A stretch of DNA of 64,000 nucleotides from Stereum hirsutum FP-91666 SS1 (lineage: Eukaryota; Basidiomycota; Agaricomycetes; Russulales; Stereaceae), in the NCBI RefSeq assembly GCF_000264905.1, contig NW_006763150.1:616093-680092 (forward strand). Reading direction: 5' to 3'. Below the pieces are notes generated by a model that had not been told where the DNA came from, did no database searches, and worked only from the letters and a program-made list of their open reading frames with translations. Numbering within the stretch: the first letter of the stretch is position 1; every line of letters begins with the position of its first letter. Positions 1-11,768 of the stretch are shown piece by piece. Both the position numbers and the translations under genes were made by a program.

Positions 1-613
1 ACAGACCTCATTGATCACTGATTCTCGTCATTCGCGTCGGCGTTGGTGCGCATCAAGCCCTATTCTAAGCGCCGTCCGTCGCTATGAAACAGGACATACG
101 GAAATCTTGTGACTCCGCCCACCCGCACCCCACCGTGGCTTTCCGTCCATTGGCTGCCTAGTCCGTCTATAGAAGTCATAGAACGAGCCTTAATGGACAC
201 GTAAATAGAGAGAAGGTGTTCCGGTCGGCGTGCGTATAGTACTTATACTGCAGCTCCTTCGGATGATGGGCGGTTACGCCCCCACGCCCACCTTTGAGCG
301 GTCGTCGTGCGACCAGACAGACCTGGACTGGCTGGCACGATGCGGGGTAGTGAGCGGTGCACGGGAGGAAGTCGTCGTGAGATGGTGTTGGGTATCGTTC
401 ACCCAGGTGCTGAGCTTGCTCCCAGTTCAACTCACATGTGACCTTCCCACCTTCGCCTTTTTCCTTTCTTCTTCTTTCAAAACCTTATCCTCCCACCCAA
501 CGTGTCGCTCATACTGACTATACGTCTCTCCATCCCATCCCTATGCGTCAACAGACATAGACACATCCTCAGACTCAGACGCAGATATCTCCGCATCCGC
601 ACTCGCATCATAC
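1..613. other. Upstream region of the first gene
   Basis: No convincing gene lies here. The last 170 bases before the start codon of the downstream long frame are pyrimidine-rich on the + strand, with C/T runs at about 440-500, typical of fungal promoter and leader DNA. I see no clear TATA box. Confidence 0.5.
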
Positions 614-3600
614 ATGGCCTTCTTCACCAACCACGCCGACGAGATGTCAACACACCGTCTCGCCCGGTCCTCCTCCACCGCCTCAAACCGCACCGATCGT
701 CGTCAACGCTCGACTTCCACTCCTTCCAACAACGCTTCATCGCATCCCACCTCCGCCTCCGCCTCTACGAATCAGGCGAATTCAGTCTCCCCAACGCCGA
801 CCTCGTCACTTGACCCGAAAGACATCAGTGCCGGAGTCCAGGCGCATGCGCGTGTTTCTGGGCGAGGTGGAGGTGGTGGCGATGGTGGTAATAACAAACC
901 CCCTCGGCAAGGTCCGAGTACCAATAATCATCGAAAGGACCAACATCAACATTCGTACAGGCCACAGACGTCGCCCGTACACGAGGGACACACCCCCTTG
1001 CCTAATCCGCACTCCCCACCACCCCAACAGTCATTACCGTTACAATCATCACAAATTCAACACGCCCTTCAGACACAAACACAAGGGCAGCAGCAGCCGA
1101 CACAGAAATCAACGCGGCCGCGGTATGCGAGTACGACGGCTTCGGCGGCTGTTAGGGGGAGCAGCGCCACGTCAGGCTCGACGAGGGAGCGGACGATGTC
1201 GAATGCGGTGAAGGATCGGACGACGGCAACGACGGCGACGGCGACGGGTACTTCGAATTCTAATACTGCGAGAGAACGGACGACTTCGGCTTCTGTGCGG
1301 GAGAAGACGACGACGGCGACTTCTGCGTCTGCTGCGTCTGCGCGGGAACGGACGGCTTCGAGTGCAGCGAAGGAACGGACGACGTCGGTTGCTGGACCGA
1401 GGGAACGGACGACATCTACTACGACAGCAGCAGCGCGGGAACGGACGGCGTCGACGTCGGTGAGGGCGACGACGACGAACGCTGTACGAGAACGGACGAC
1501 GTCTACCTCTGGGTCGAAAGTGGCTGCTGCTGCTTCGGCGAGATCGAGTGCGAAGCCTATGGTGGCTGCTTCGACCTCGAGCTCCGGTGCCGCTGCTGCA
1601 TCCACTAAAGTCCAATCAGCTTCGAAATCACATCGCAAGCCGCCTCCCTCCGTCTCGGTTTCGCGATCATCACCTTCTCCAGCACCGGCCCCAGCATCAG
1701 CATCAGCACAAACGGGCGAAAATCCCTCACCTCGTCTGACAGCGTCAAATAATCTCTCTGCGTCCACGTCCACCTCCGCATCCACTTCCACACTCACTCC
1801 CACATCTACATCTACGTCTACATCTGCGGGCGCAAAGGGACCGTCCTCGCCTGCTGCGAGGAGGACGTCGTCGAACCCTGCGCTGAGGTCGCGAATCACG
1901 ACGTCGGCTTCACAGTCGAATTTAAGACAGGCTGCTGCGACCGCGACCGCGACTGTCAAAGCGAATGCGAATGCGGGTCGACCGAGTACGGCCGTCGAGT
2001 CTACTACAACGAACTCTGGTGGGGCTGGTACGCCAAGTCCTGGTGCTGATACGACGACGTTGATGTTGACCGATTCGCCTCTTGCGTTGACGCCGCCTGC
2101 TTCTTCGACATCGTCACCTGGGTCGTTATCGCCACCGCAATCGGCACAAGTACCTTCTCCGAGGACGTTCTTGAGTTCTTCGAGCGCAACGGCTACGCCT
2201 ACCACCGCCACACCCGCCAACACAGCAGCAGGAGCAGGAGCGACAGCTCAGAGCGATACCGCACCAGCTTCGAGTTCTCCAAAAGCGACCCGACAGAATA
2301 GAGGGCCTCAACCCGTCCCGATACGGGTTCCCGTATCCTCGGAGCCTACGAGACCCAGTAGTGCGAGTACGCTCGTTTCTCCGAATGCGAATGCACAGGG
2401 AGTCCGACATCATCTTACGGCGACCTCGCTCTCACTGAACGACCGTCTTCCCTCGCCCGTCTCGCGCTCCAACTCTGCGTCCCCATCTCCCGGACCCGTA
2501 CAGCCACGCAAACTTTCGTTCCCCGGCGATCATCCGAGTAGTCTGACACCAGGGTATATTTCCGATAGTGGGGGTGCGCATGGCGGGTACTACTCGGGTG
2601 GGAATACGAGTGCGTCGGATTATGATAGGGATGGGAGGGAGGGGAGAGAGGGCAGGGAGGGGAGGAATAGGGATAGTAGGGATGTGGCGTCGAGGTTGGA
2701 TGTGAAGAGGTTGTTGAGTAAGCCGGCGGCGCCGTCGAGGGCGAGTACGGTCAGTATAACGTCGGAGACGGAATCTCTTGTGGGCATCGGGCTGGGAGGT
2801 GCAGGGAGAGATAAAGAGAGGGAGAAGGAGAGAGAGAAGGAGAGGGATAGGGGAGCGTATGCTTCGGCGCCGGAAGATTCGAGGGCAAGGAGGGCAGTGG
2901 CAGGGGTAGGAGCTGGGAGTAGTGGGGGTGAGATGTCTGGGGGTGAGATGTGGTCGAGGAGTGGGAGTAGTAGTGCTGGTGGTGGTGGCTCAGGGGCGAA
3001 AGAGAAGGAGAAGTTGAGTGGGAGTAGTAAGGAAGCCGCTGTCGGTGCAAGATTGTCGCCACATCCGCGCGCCAGCTCAGCGGATGAGAAAAAGGTCGGG
3101 CATTCGTCCAGGGAGTCGTCGAGGTCCAGGAATCCTATTCTCGGTGGTACCTCCACAACTGCTATCATCTCCGCCACCGCCACACCTTCCCCCAAGGAGC
3201 AACCATCACCGCGAGAACGCAACGTCCTCCGGAAAAAGTCCTCCGCTCGAGCCCAAGCGGCTCAGGCACAACCACCAACCATCCCCGAAGGTGGTTCGTA
3301 CGCCCAACGTTCGCCCGCCGTTCCTGTCGTCGCCGCTTCTCCATCCCACCTGCACCCTGACGCCACAGGCAGAAGCACGAGCAATAGTCCGAGCTCTAGT
3401 CCCGTTCCCCGTGGTGGCATCCCGTCATCATTAATGCCACAACGCGCCAGGCCGCCATCATCGCCCATCGGCCTTAGTCCTATTCGTGGGACGAGCCCCG
3501 CCGCCAGGTATAGCTCACCTATACCTTCGCCGAAGCTTAGTCCGGCGGCCTCGATAGCTTTGGCGTATAAGGAACAGGATACGTATCGTCAGCAATTAGA

Positions 3601-5803
3601 GGCTGTGGCGTCGGGTCTCGAACCGGATCAGGATCAGGAACCTATCATTTCGCGGACGAATCATAGGTCTTCGTTGCCGTTCCGGACGTATCTGGTGTCT
3701 CACGAGGCTACTACCGCAGAAGCTGCGAAGAAGAAGGAGGAGGAGGAGAAAGAGAGAGAGAGGGAAAGAGAGAGGGAAAGGGAACGGGAAAGAGAGCGAG
3801 AAAGAGAGCAGGAGAGAGCAGAGGGTTTGGAGGTGGTACTGGGCGATGAGGACTCACCTGGCGGACCTTGGTATACCGTTTATGGGGGTGAAGCAGGAAA
3901 GGTGGTCGCAGCGGATACCGACGATGATCGAACGTGGACGTATGCCAACGCTCAAGCCAAGGGTGGCGTACATATTCCTGCACCCATCACCAAACAATCC
4001 TTGACGAGGAAGGTTTCTGGCAAGTGGAAGCCCAAACCCACGCTCATCACCGAGACGCGGGAGACTACTCGACCTCGAGAGCGAGTGGATCATTCCAGGA
4101 AACCGAGTCTGCTTGATAGGAGGTCTGCGACGTTGCCGAGGGAGAGGAGGAAGAGTTTGAGGCTGTCGTTGGAGGAGCCGGAAGATGTGCGAGTTGATTT
4201 CCTTGCTGGTGATAGCGTCCCGGCTCTGCCGCCTATCGCCGGTCCGTCAATGTCTTTGCCCAGGCGAGCAACCTTCGATGAGGGCAGTCCCGGATCTGCG
4301 CTGAGTGCGAAGTTCGGGAAACTCAGGAAGGGCTTGAAGGTGGAGGACCCGCTGCCGTCGCCTGGAGGGAAACTCTGGAAGTTGATGAAGAGGATAAGTA
4401 CGGGCGGCTTGAGGGACAAGTATAACCAACCGCCCGAAGACCAGTCGCCTCCACCACCTGTTCCTGCGCTGCCGAAGGACCTGTTGAAAGGGGTAAACTC
4501 GAGGATGACGTTCGACGTACAGGCGCCAACTGAGAATATGTTCTTGGTTGAGCCTGGTGCCGTCGAGCGGTTCATCGGGTCCAGAGCCTCGATGTCTGCG
4601 GTGCGGCCATCCACTCTCTCAACTCCGTCGTCATCGTCATCTTCTCGACCCTCGACGGGAACAAAACGACCTTCGACAGCGAATCCTCAGAGCAGAAGTG
4701 CTGATGCAGGTCCAAGCGGGATTAACAACACATTTGCTCGGCCGAGCACGGCTACCCGGTCGTCTTCGCCTCAATCCTCATCTGACAGGGCCTCCTCGAA
4801 GTTCTTCCACCGTACCCAGTCAGCCCGTTCTTCATCATCATCCTACGGCGAAGAACTGCCTCCGCTGCCCAAGGGTATGGGTCGTAATATTATAGCCCAT
4901 AGTGAACAGCGTCGTCTGGAACGAGAAGGTGGAGACTCGCCCACTCATGTGCTCTCACAGCCCGTGCGCTTGGTGCGTTCTGTGAATGAAGCGTTCGACA
5001 CACTGCCGAGCTCGTCTTTCAGCTCTCCTAGCAATAGCCGACCCTCTTTACCCACCCCGCCCCGACGCCCCTCACTCAATGCGGGCCCCACTTCGCCTTA
5101 TTCCCATCCTCAAGGCTCGCCTGATATTGGCCTGTTCTCCGTCTCTGACGCAGTAAATACGTTTGCACCACGGCGGTCGAACAGTCGTTCAAGGGGCTCG
5201 CATGAGGAACCCGCCAATGGACGGCCCGGCCTGCGCATACAACCCCCAATGCCACAATCCGACTTCGGACTGCCCTCTTCCACCATACCCACGACCTCCG
5301 ATGTATCATTATCATTCTCTTCTTCATCTTCTTCATCTTCTGTCCCCCCTCCTCGGCCTGCCCGAAGCACTCGCAGACCGACCAACGGTTCCCAATCGTC
5401 TGAATCTTCACGGTCTCCGACATCTGCTTCCGTTACCGACTCCCCAGAAACACCTGGACCTTCATTCATCTCTTCCACCTTGGGTCATCCCACGATCGTC
5501 TCTCCGCCTATATATCGCAGCCGAGACTCGACAGGGGCGATCAGCAATGCGTCCACTGCTCGCGTGCGACGACACTCCCCATCGCCATCACGCTCACCCG
5601 GAGCAGGGAAATTGAAGTTCAGAGAGATGGACAATGTCCCGAGACAGGCGTGGTCGGAGCAAGAAAAGGCAAAGAAGTGGGATGATTTATTGGAGAGGAG
5701 CGCGAAGGCCGGTGGGACGCTGCATATCGGGCAGGAGGGACTCATGTCAGACAATATTCGGTTCTCGGTATCGGAGGTCTCCGACTACTCGGATATGGGC
5801 TGA
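614..5803 (+). CDS. Large Ser/Thr-rich disordered protein (hypothetical)
   Basis: An uninterrupted frame encodes about 1,729 residues with no intron and no domain I recognise. Residues 1-600 are dominated by Ser, Thr, Ala and Pro. Between about residues 190 and 305 a degenerate unit centred on R-E-R-T-T-S recurs about ten times (ARERTTS, AKERTTS, PRERTTS, VRERTTS). Charged runs follow: KEREKEREKERDRG-type at about residue 735 and an (ER)n tract at about 1045-1060, probably helical or coiled. The C-terminal 60 residues are more ordered and acidic (WSEQEKAKKWDDLLERSAKAG) and end in an acidic Ser/Tyr tail. Many SP and SxP sites suggest a phosphorylated scaffold, possibly cytoskeletal or signalling, but that is inference only. 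The start is the first ATG of the frame after a C/T-rich leader. Reality of the gene is well supported by its length; the function is unknown. Confidence 0.8.
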   Translation: MAFFTNHADEMSTHRLARSSSTASNRTDRRQRSTSTPSNNASSHPTSASASTNQANSVSPTPTSSLDPKDISAGVQAHARVSGRGGGGGDGGNNKPPRQGPSTNNHRKDQHQHSYRPQTSPVHEGHTPLPNPHSPPPQQSLPLQSSQIQHALQTQTQGQQQPTQKSTRPRYASTTASAAVRGSSATSGSTRERTMSNAVKDRTTATTATATGTSNSNTARERTTSASVREKTTTATSASAASARERTASSAAKERTTSVAGPRERTTSTTTAAARERTASTSVRATTTNAVRERTTSTSGSKVAAAASARSSAKPMVAASTSSSGAAAASTKVQSASKSHRKPPPSVSVSRSSPSPAPAPASASAQTGENPSPRLTASNNLSASTSTSASTSTLTPTSTSTSTSAGAKGPSSPAARRTSSNPALRSRITTSASQSNLRQAAATATATVKANANAGRPSTAVESTTTNSGGAGTPSPGADTTTLMLTDSPLALTPPASSTSSPGSLSPPQSAQVPSPRTFLSSSSATATPTTATPANTAAGAGATAQSDTAPASSSPKATRQNRGPQPVPIRVPVSSEPTRPSSASTLVSPNANAQGVRHHLTATSLSLNDRLPSPVSRSNSASPSPGPVQPRKLSFPGDHPSSLTPGYISDSGGAHGGYYSGGNTSASDYDRDGREGREGREGRNRDSRDVASRLDVKRLLSKPAAPSRASTVSITSETESLVGIGLGGAGRDKEREKEREKERDRGAYASAPEDSRARRAVAGVGAGSSGGEMSGGEMWSRSGSSSAGGGGSGAKEKEKLSGSSKEAAVGARLSPHPRASSADEKKVGHSSRESSRSRNPILGGTSTTAIISATATPSPKEQPSPRERNVLRKKSSARAQAAQAQPPTIPEGGSYAQRSPAVPVVAASPSHLHPDATGRSTSNSPSSSPVPRGGIPSSLMPQRARPPSSPIGLSPIRGTSPAARYSSPIPSPKLSPAASIALAYKEQDTYRQQLEAVASGLEPDQDQEPIISRTNHRSSLPFRTYLVSHEATTAEAAKKKEEEEKEREREREREREREREREREQERAEGLEVVLGDEDSPGGPWYTVYGGEAGKVVAADTDDDRTWTYANAQAKGGVHIPAPITKQSLTRKVSGKWKPKPTLITETRETTRPRERVDHSRKPSLLDRRSATLPRERRKSLRLSLEEPEDVRVDFLAGDSVPALPPIAGPSMSLPRRATFDEGSPGSALSAKFGKLRKGLKVEDPLPSPGGKLWKLMKRISTGGLRDKYNQPPEDQSPPPPVPALPKDLLKGVNSRMTFDVQAPTENMFLVEPGAVERFIGSRASMSAVRPSTLSTPSSSSSSRPSTGTKRPSTANPQSRSADAGPSGINNTFARPSTATRSSSPQSSSDRASSKFFHRTQSARSSSSSYGEELPPLPKGMGRNIIAHSEQRRLEREGGDSPTHVLSQPVRLVRSVNEAFDTLPSSSFSSPSNSRPSLPTPPRRPSLNAGPTSPYSHPQGSPDIGLFSVSDAVNTFAPRRSNSRSRGSHEEPANGRPGLRIQPPMPQSDFGLPSSTIPTTSDVSLSFSSSSSSSSVPPPRPARSTRRPTNGSQSSESSRSPTSASVTDSPETPGPSFISSTLGHPTIVSPPIYRSRDSTGAISNASTARVRRHSPSPSRSPGAGKLKFREMDNVPRQAWSEQEKAKKWDDLLERSAKAGGTLHIGQEGLMSDNIRFSVSEVSDYSDMG

Positions 5804-7331
5804 GGTCGTTGGGGCTCGACATACACCGTTCTATTCATGTCCAGGTCAGGGCGGGACATCCATCGTCGCCAGAGATGACGTTGCGGAGTGTTTGGGAGAT
5901 GTTGTCTCTCGGTGACTGGGCATTTGGGGCTAGTACCCATCTCTTGCATGCTTGGGCTTTGCGGGTTGTTCTATTTTGCTGGTCTAGCCATCTTAGCATT
6001 AGAGTGAGTCCATAGCTCATATGCTCTAAGTGTAAACCGTCTACTGACTGTCTTTGTCCTTCTGCAGTATTGTATATATATCCCCTTAAGTTTCCTTTTG
6101 CTGCATACACCGTCTACACGCGCACTCTTTTGGCACCTGATGCTTGATGTTCCGCATTTGACACTCGACTTGGACAACATTATACTTATTCTACGTCACG
6201 ACTCCTTTCCTTTCCTCGCTCTCAACTTGTTTTGTAATTCGCATGGGCACTGAAACGTCGTTCCGTCCAATATCTCCATCGTTAGTACTTAAGTATTTCG
6301 CTCTTTCCCGTGTTTCTTTACCAATCACTTGTGTTCCCTTGGTGGAATACTCACTTCAGTCATCGCCCCGTTAGCCAGTCTAGCATTCGGTCATGAATCA
6401 AGAAAATATTTCTAGTCAGTGTATCCCTTGAGACACCCACTCGGCGTTTGATACCAGCAGGATGGTAAAATATGATATAACTTTTTGTATTGTGACAGTT
6501 TACGTCGTATTGGCCGAGAGACTGCCAAACTCTAGCAAGAAGGGTCGACTGCAGCGACCGCGTAGGCATTAAAAAGCTACAGTATAAGTTGTGCCTTCAA
6601 GTTGCGCATGAGAACTCGCCATTGGATGTCGAGTAATAAACCGATCGCGCGAGGCGTGTCGCTCGCAACTCTGCACTTGATAAACTAAGCCTGCTCGCCC
6701 GTAAATATTCCTCCGTGTTCCATTTACAAGCCAGAGTGAGCACGGATGTCCAAAACCTGCCGGCGGCGGAGAGAAGACACAACCGGAAGCGGCCGAGTGG
6801 AGCGGTAACCACGCCGTTGTTCAGAAGCGGCACAGAAGGCAAATCTTGGCGACAGTAAGTTCAACTTGCTGTCTCGAGAGTGCCGGCGGCTGAGGTACTT
6901 CCAGACGAGCGGAGGCAATGGGGTGACTCGATGGAGTGCCCGACGTTAGAGTACTGATGCAGTCGACAGTCACTCATCAGGAGGGTCGTAAAAGTCTGTG
7001 GCTAGACTCGTAACCACTGGTATCTACAGCGGGTATGTGTCGGATGCGCGAGTACAAGCTATGGCCCGTGGCGGTTGTCTCCAATTTTCCGAATCAGAGC
7101 CTCCCTGGATCGGATTTAGGGTAGATGGTTTTATCCGCTAGACCATGATCTATTCAATTGCTATCCAAGAACAATGTGCCCAAAAAATACGCGTATGGAG
7201 CATCGCAACGAAGCATTCAATTTACATCGGAAACCAGACGCAAGGACTAAAATTCAGAAGATAAACCAAGAATAAAGAGAGGGGATACTATTTATGACTT
7301 TTGGACCGATTTTCGATGTTGTGCCTCGTGA
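5804..7331. other. Intergenic region, about 1.5 kb
   Basis: This lies between the end of the long + strand gene and the 3' end of the - strand DUF6534 gene. Only short, unconserved frames occur in all six frames. T-rich stretches at about 6070-6350 fit 3' untranslated DNA. I see no RNA gene. Confidence 0.5.
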
Positions 7332-8890
7332 TCAGACAGCATGCGACTTGAAGTCAGTACCATCAGAACTGCCGTGCGCTCCGTACTCAGCATCACCTGC
7401 AGGCTCTGACCCTTTCTGGAAGCCAGCGCCGTCGACCATCATGTCTTGGTTAACGTCGATGCGAACCTGCGTCTGCGGACGGCGCGAGTATTGCTAGGGA
7501 GACCGCGAAGGTCGGAAGTTATCAGCAAACATGCGGAACTGGTTGAAGGAAAGACCGGTTGTCAGAAAGCATACATTGAGCTTGATAGTTTGGTGGTTGG
7601 AAGAAGAATCCTGCGTGGTGCCGACACGGTACTTCAGCCGCGAGTTCAGGGTGGTGAGGACCGTGTTCCTATAGGTGACGCAGAGACAGATGCTCTCAAC
7701 ATCCTTACCAGGTCAACTAGATAGAATGAATTACGCACGTGTAAACTCTGCCCATGCCAAGAGCGAACAGCATGTGGACGTTGCTCGTGGGCATCGTCGT
7801 AAGGATAGCTACCAGCGCAAAATGGTCGGCGTTTAGGCGTTATTTGTTCGAAGCTAGTATAAACGTACCCAGGTCACACACCTTCCGCAGACTCGGCGTC
7901 AGAGAAAGCTCAAGCGCAAGATGGTACTAGGTAGCGACGAACGTACCGTGAAAATCGTCACCGGAACGGCAGACTCGAGGGATACTTTGATAAGATGTTC
8001 GATCATGCTGTCGGTCTTTTGGCTGAAGCCCGTCCGGTTCTTCGTCAAGAAGACAAGTAGCATGCACCTATTCAGAAGGGGGAGTACATTGATACAATAA
8101 GTTGAAGGACTGCAGTCGTCAGAATAAGGCGGTGAACATACGTGATGCTAACGTCGCAAGCCGTGGCGGCAGCCAACCATGTATCTGCCCAAGGCAGCAG
8201 ATTCGTATTATTTGAAACCTGTCCTACTTGCAAAGCCCTGCCAAAACATTTGACTCTCAGCCAGGTACTCTGAGGGGGGAAACTAAACATAGGAACACTC
8301 ACAATACAGACGCGACGATGCCAGAAATGCATGAAGCCCACGATATAGCAGATACAATGCCAAAGATGATCCAAGACTTCGTGAGCCGTTTGATACGCCA
8401 CGCCAAGAAGTGCTGAATTGGACAGGATGCCCTGTTTAAGTTCAAGTCGATAGATGGGTTACTGGGTTGCAGTCGCGATCGAACAAGAAACTTACATGAC
8501 ACTGAGGATAGGTACGACATTGTACATCCAGGGTGTGCTCGCAGTGACGGTAATATCTCCAAATCCGGAGACGGTATAGTACCATATGAGGGACGCGTTG
8601 AGGCATACGGCGAAGGTATCAAGGATGGCGAGGTATGAGACGAATGTGCTATAAGAAGTCAATTATGAGACAAGAGAACAGCAGGTGTGTATGAATGAGA
8701 CGCACGTAGTCTTCCAGCCATCATGGAAGCAGGCAAAATAGTACTCGTAGAGCTGCATGATACAGATACCGTAAACGAAGGTGTTAATCATTGACGCAAT
8801 CACGAGAGGACCCAAGACGAGACCAAGGTTGAGCCCGAGGGCCATAGCATCGTCATACGTATATCCATTGAGTGCGGCAGCAGCAGACAT
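7332..8890 (-). CDS. DUF6534-type multi-pass membrane protein
   Basis: A spliced gene of a membrane family strongly expanded in mushrooms. Exon 1 (from 8890) begins MSAAAALNGYTYDDAMALG and continues LGLVLGPLVIASMINTFVYG then QLYEYYFACFHDGWKTT, the usual first helix and loop. A middle exon near 8400-8300 reads AWRIKRLTKSWIIFGIVSAI, the conserved tryptophan/arginine loop and next helix. The diagnostic stretch TGFSQKTDSMIEHLIKVSLE lies near 8050-7960, before a GTACGT donor. A further exon near 7800-7740 gives MPTSNVHMLFALGMGRVY, and then NTVLTTLNSR, the family's last helix border. The tail at 7497-7335 is hydrophilic (QTQVRIDVNQDMMVDGAGF). The stop is the TGA at 7334-7332. No biochemical function is established for the family; a surface or sensory role is only a guess. 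Exon borders in the middle of the gene are approximate. Confidence 0.72.
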
Positions 8891-9844
8891 TTTCAGTCGA
8901 GACTGTCGGAGGGTGGCCGGAATGGGAGGGGATTAAGGCTAGTCGCACAGCGCTGTCGTCGACGTGCAAAAACAAGAAGGCAGAGATATGGCGGCCACTT
9001 TCGAAGACAGCCCCCACATTTGCCATATGTGGGGTCATATAAATCTCGTTCAAGTAATGACGGTGTGATGCTTCCTTGTGACAACGGATAGCGGCGTTGG
9101 TGCTGAGCATCCAGAGAAAAATAACCCGATGAGTCCGTATTCAAGGGAACATCTATCCTCCCTTCCGACCCGTTTTTTTCAGAGCCGCTGAGAGGGCATT
9201 GACGGTGCACTTCGTGTTGGCAGCGGCCAGATGAATTAAGATCGGCATTGCCGTTCTGGAACAAGAGCCTAGTCTTGCAAACACCAGACAATGTCGAGCC
9301 CTGCAGGGGCTCGGGAAAAGACCATAGGGACCGGGGTGGGTTACCTACGCGCATGCCTGAGTCCGAGACGGAGTAAGATGCTATCCAAATGGGAGAGAAG
9401 CGACGGCAAATTCCTTCCCTCCTTGTGGGATCTATATGGACCAAAAGCGAATCAAAATCCGCAGCGAAGCCAAGAACACGAACCTTACAAACACGGGTTA
9501 AGCATGTTCCCAAAGCTACCGAGATTAGATATATTCGAATCGCGGATTTATTAGGAAGCGCTGGGAAGAGTATGACGACGGCCTTGTCGAGATCGGAGAT
9601 ACATAAGGAAGCGGGGGAATGGGCGGCTGAGGTTGTCACATAGGCCAGGGTGGGCCAAAACTCGTGTACCCAAAGATCTGCAAGAAGGATCGAAGTAAGA
9701 ATAACAAATATCATAGCTCAGATCGTTTTCCCAAAGGATACCGGTGTGCCTCGCAGTTCAAACGAAGAACTAAATAGACCTTCCGTCGGGCTGCAAGTGG
9801 TATCCTCATCCTCTTCCCCGCTCCCATCATTTATCGCTCAAGTC
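8891..9844. other. Divergent promoter region
   Basis: The roughly 950 bp between two divergently transcribed genes should hold both promoters. A 273-codon open frame occurs on the - strand (8893-9714), starting with a hydrophobic stretch, but it has no family resemblance and crosses the promoter of the DUF6534 gene, so I do not call it. Confidence 0.45.
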
Positions 9845-11768
9845 ATGACTTCTGAGTTGCGTTTCTCCACTGAAGACGGTGGCAAGACTTTCACACGAAG
9901 ACTTTTTGGTCTGGAGGCTTTTCTGGGTACAATTGCGCACGTATTTGTGTCTCTGTGCCGTTCCACTGTAGGACTGACTTTAATCGTGTTCGAGTAGCGG
10001 TGCCAATGATGGCTTTGGGTTCTTCTCCAACACCCTCAAAGTTTCTTTCCGTACCCAGCCATCGGACATTGCTCTAGCTGCCGCAGTGAAATCCGCCTGG
10101 ATTCGTCTCCGCCACCTCACGCCCATCGTCGGCACCAAAACGGTCGTTGATTCTTCGTCTGCCTCGTCCTATCTCTATCAGTACCATGTCCCTTCATCCC
10201 CTGCGGACGTCGAGAAATGGGCGAGCGAAACCATCGTATGGAGCAAGGAGAAGAAGACAGTCCTCGAGAGGGACGATGGTCTGAAGGTTCACTGGTGGAC
10301 GCCAGCTGACATGCATTATGACTATGAGCTGCACGTTGGTCCGGACGTGCAGGACGGCGTGTGGCATTTCCTGCGAGTACCTTTCGACCCTTCTCAAACC
10401 CTCGAACATCTATTGACGCGTGGCTGTACCACAGGATCATCGCGGGTCATCATTGTGTGGACGCCCGGGGCGTAGTACAACTCTTCAGTCACTTTCTGAC
10501 CTACCTTGAAGAGCAGGTTCAAGGCAAGGGTATCGACGTCAAAACGCTCAAATGGGGAGACGAGACGCCGCGGTTGGCTCCTTCCTCGATCGTCGTCGCT
10601 CTCGAGGCTGCAGGTTTGCCGTTGTCTCTGGACTCTCCTGCCAAACCTGCGCCTTCCACCGCTGCCGATGCTGCACCTCCTGCTGCACCTGTGCGTTAAT
10701 ACTCCTCTCCTTCCTTCCTATTCCTTCCTTCCTCAGATCGTATCATAGTTTCTGACGATACTGCTGGTTGGATAGGTTTTATTCCTCCGTTCGCATCGCG
10801 CGGTCGACCCGAACCACCCGACTGGGCAGCGCACGTCCGTCATTTGGCTGACTGAGGACGAGACATTGAAGTTCCGCCGCGCATGCAAGGCCCACAAGTA
10901 CACCGTCACTCAAGCCCTAACGGGTATTATGTGCCTCTCAGAGGTCGAGTGGGTGCTCAAGCGCTACAATGACGAGACTGAAGAAGAGGCCAAGGCAGAA
11001 CTCGAGGCGTACAAAAACTCTACCGTGATCCCGAGCTTATGGAACATCATCGATCAGGTGCGTTTGGTCCTTGTTTGAGTCAGGCATGACACAAGATGAC
11101 GGGCTGATATCGGGGGTCCGTTCAGAGGTATAAATTCAAGGAATACGCTCTGCATGGAAATGAGAAGGGATCCCCCGCTCTCGGCGTCGATGGTTTCCCT
11201 ATCATGTTGGACATGAACGCGATTCGGAAGGTCGTAAAATACGACGAGAAGAACAGGAAGGTTCTGCGCGACATCAGCCAGTCCGCCCTCTGGGACGGTG
11301 TCGTCAAAGCGGCCGCGGAGGGCTATAGCTCAACACCGGTACGTGCTTTCTTCATCCCAAAAGTAAATATCTCTGCTCACCTGTACTTACCGTGGTCGGG
11401 CGTCTTCGCAGATGACCTTGGAGAGTTACATCGAACGCGAAAAAGGCAGTACTGCAGCCTCCTCTGCCTGGGATCCACGCGGTTTCCAGCTCCCCGCCTT
11501 TGTCGCATCCTCCATCGGCGACATCGACGCTTTCGGTTACTTGAACAAGTTCTCTCCGCGCGTACAGAAGAACGAGCCTTCCTCACTCGTGGTGGAGGAA
11601 ATTTGGCAGAGCGACAGGATGGCGGAGGCGGTGAAGATGGTTATGTCTTGGCAATGGAATGGTCGCATGGTAATCAGCGTCCAGACAGGTGCGAAATATG
11701 TGTCTCAGAAGGCGATGGACGCGTTCATGTCGACTTTGAAAAGTTGGGTGGACGTTGTGTCAACCTGA
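9845..11768 (+). CDS. Tri3-like CoA-dependent acyltransferase (condensation-domain fold)
   Basis: A multi-exon gene. The product appears to belong to the fungal O-acyltransferases related to trichothecene 15-O-acetyltransferase, which move an acyl group from CoA to an alcohol. Exon 1 gives MTSELRFSTEDGGKTFTRRL; the next exon gives VSFRTQPSDIALAAAVKSAW and a long segment ending HVGPDVQDGVWHFLR. The catalytic HHxxD-type motif follows as HHCVDARGVVQLF, then LKWGDETPRLAPSS, both typical of the family. C-terminal exons give FGYLNKFSPRVQKNEPSSLVV and a last helix ending SWVDVVST. The segment before HHCVD is out of frame with it, so a short intron (about 10361-10432 or 10377-10432) or a frameshift must intervene. 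The start is the ATG that opens a family-like N-terminus; the first intron is not resolved. The substrate cannot be told, and no other biosynthetic genes flank it. Confidence 0.62.

Noticed and set aside
1069..2223. 384-codon frame on the - strand, Val/Asp/Ala-rich
   Set aside because: It is the complement of the Ser/Thr/Ala-rich repeat coding strand; its composition (DV and AV repeats) is exactly what that antisense predicts.
8893..9714. 273-codon frame on the - strand with a hydrophobic start
   Set aside because: It ends right at the DUF6534 start codon, covers its promoter, shows no family motif, and its second half has mixed composition without any ordered pattern.
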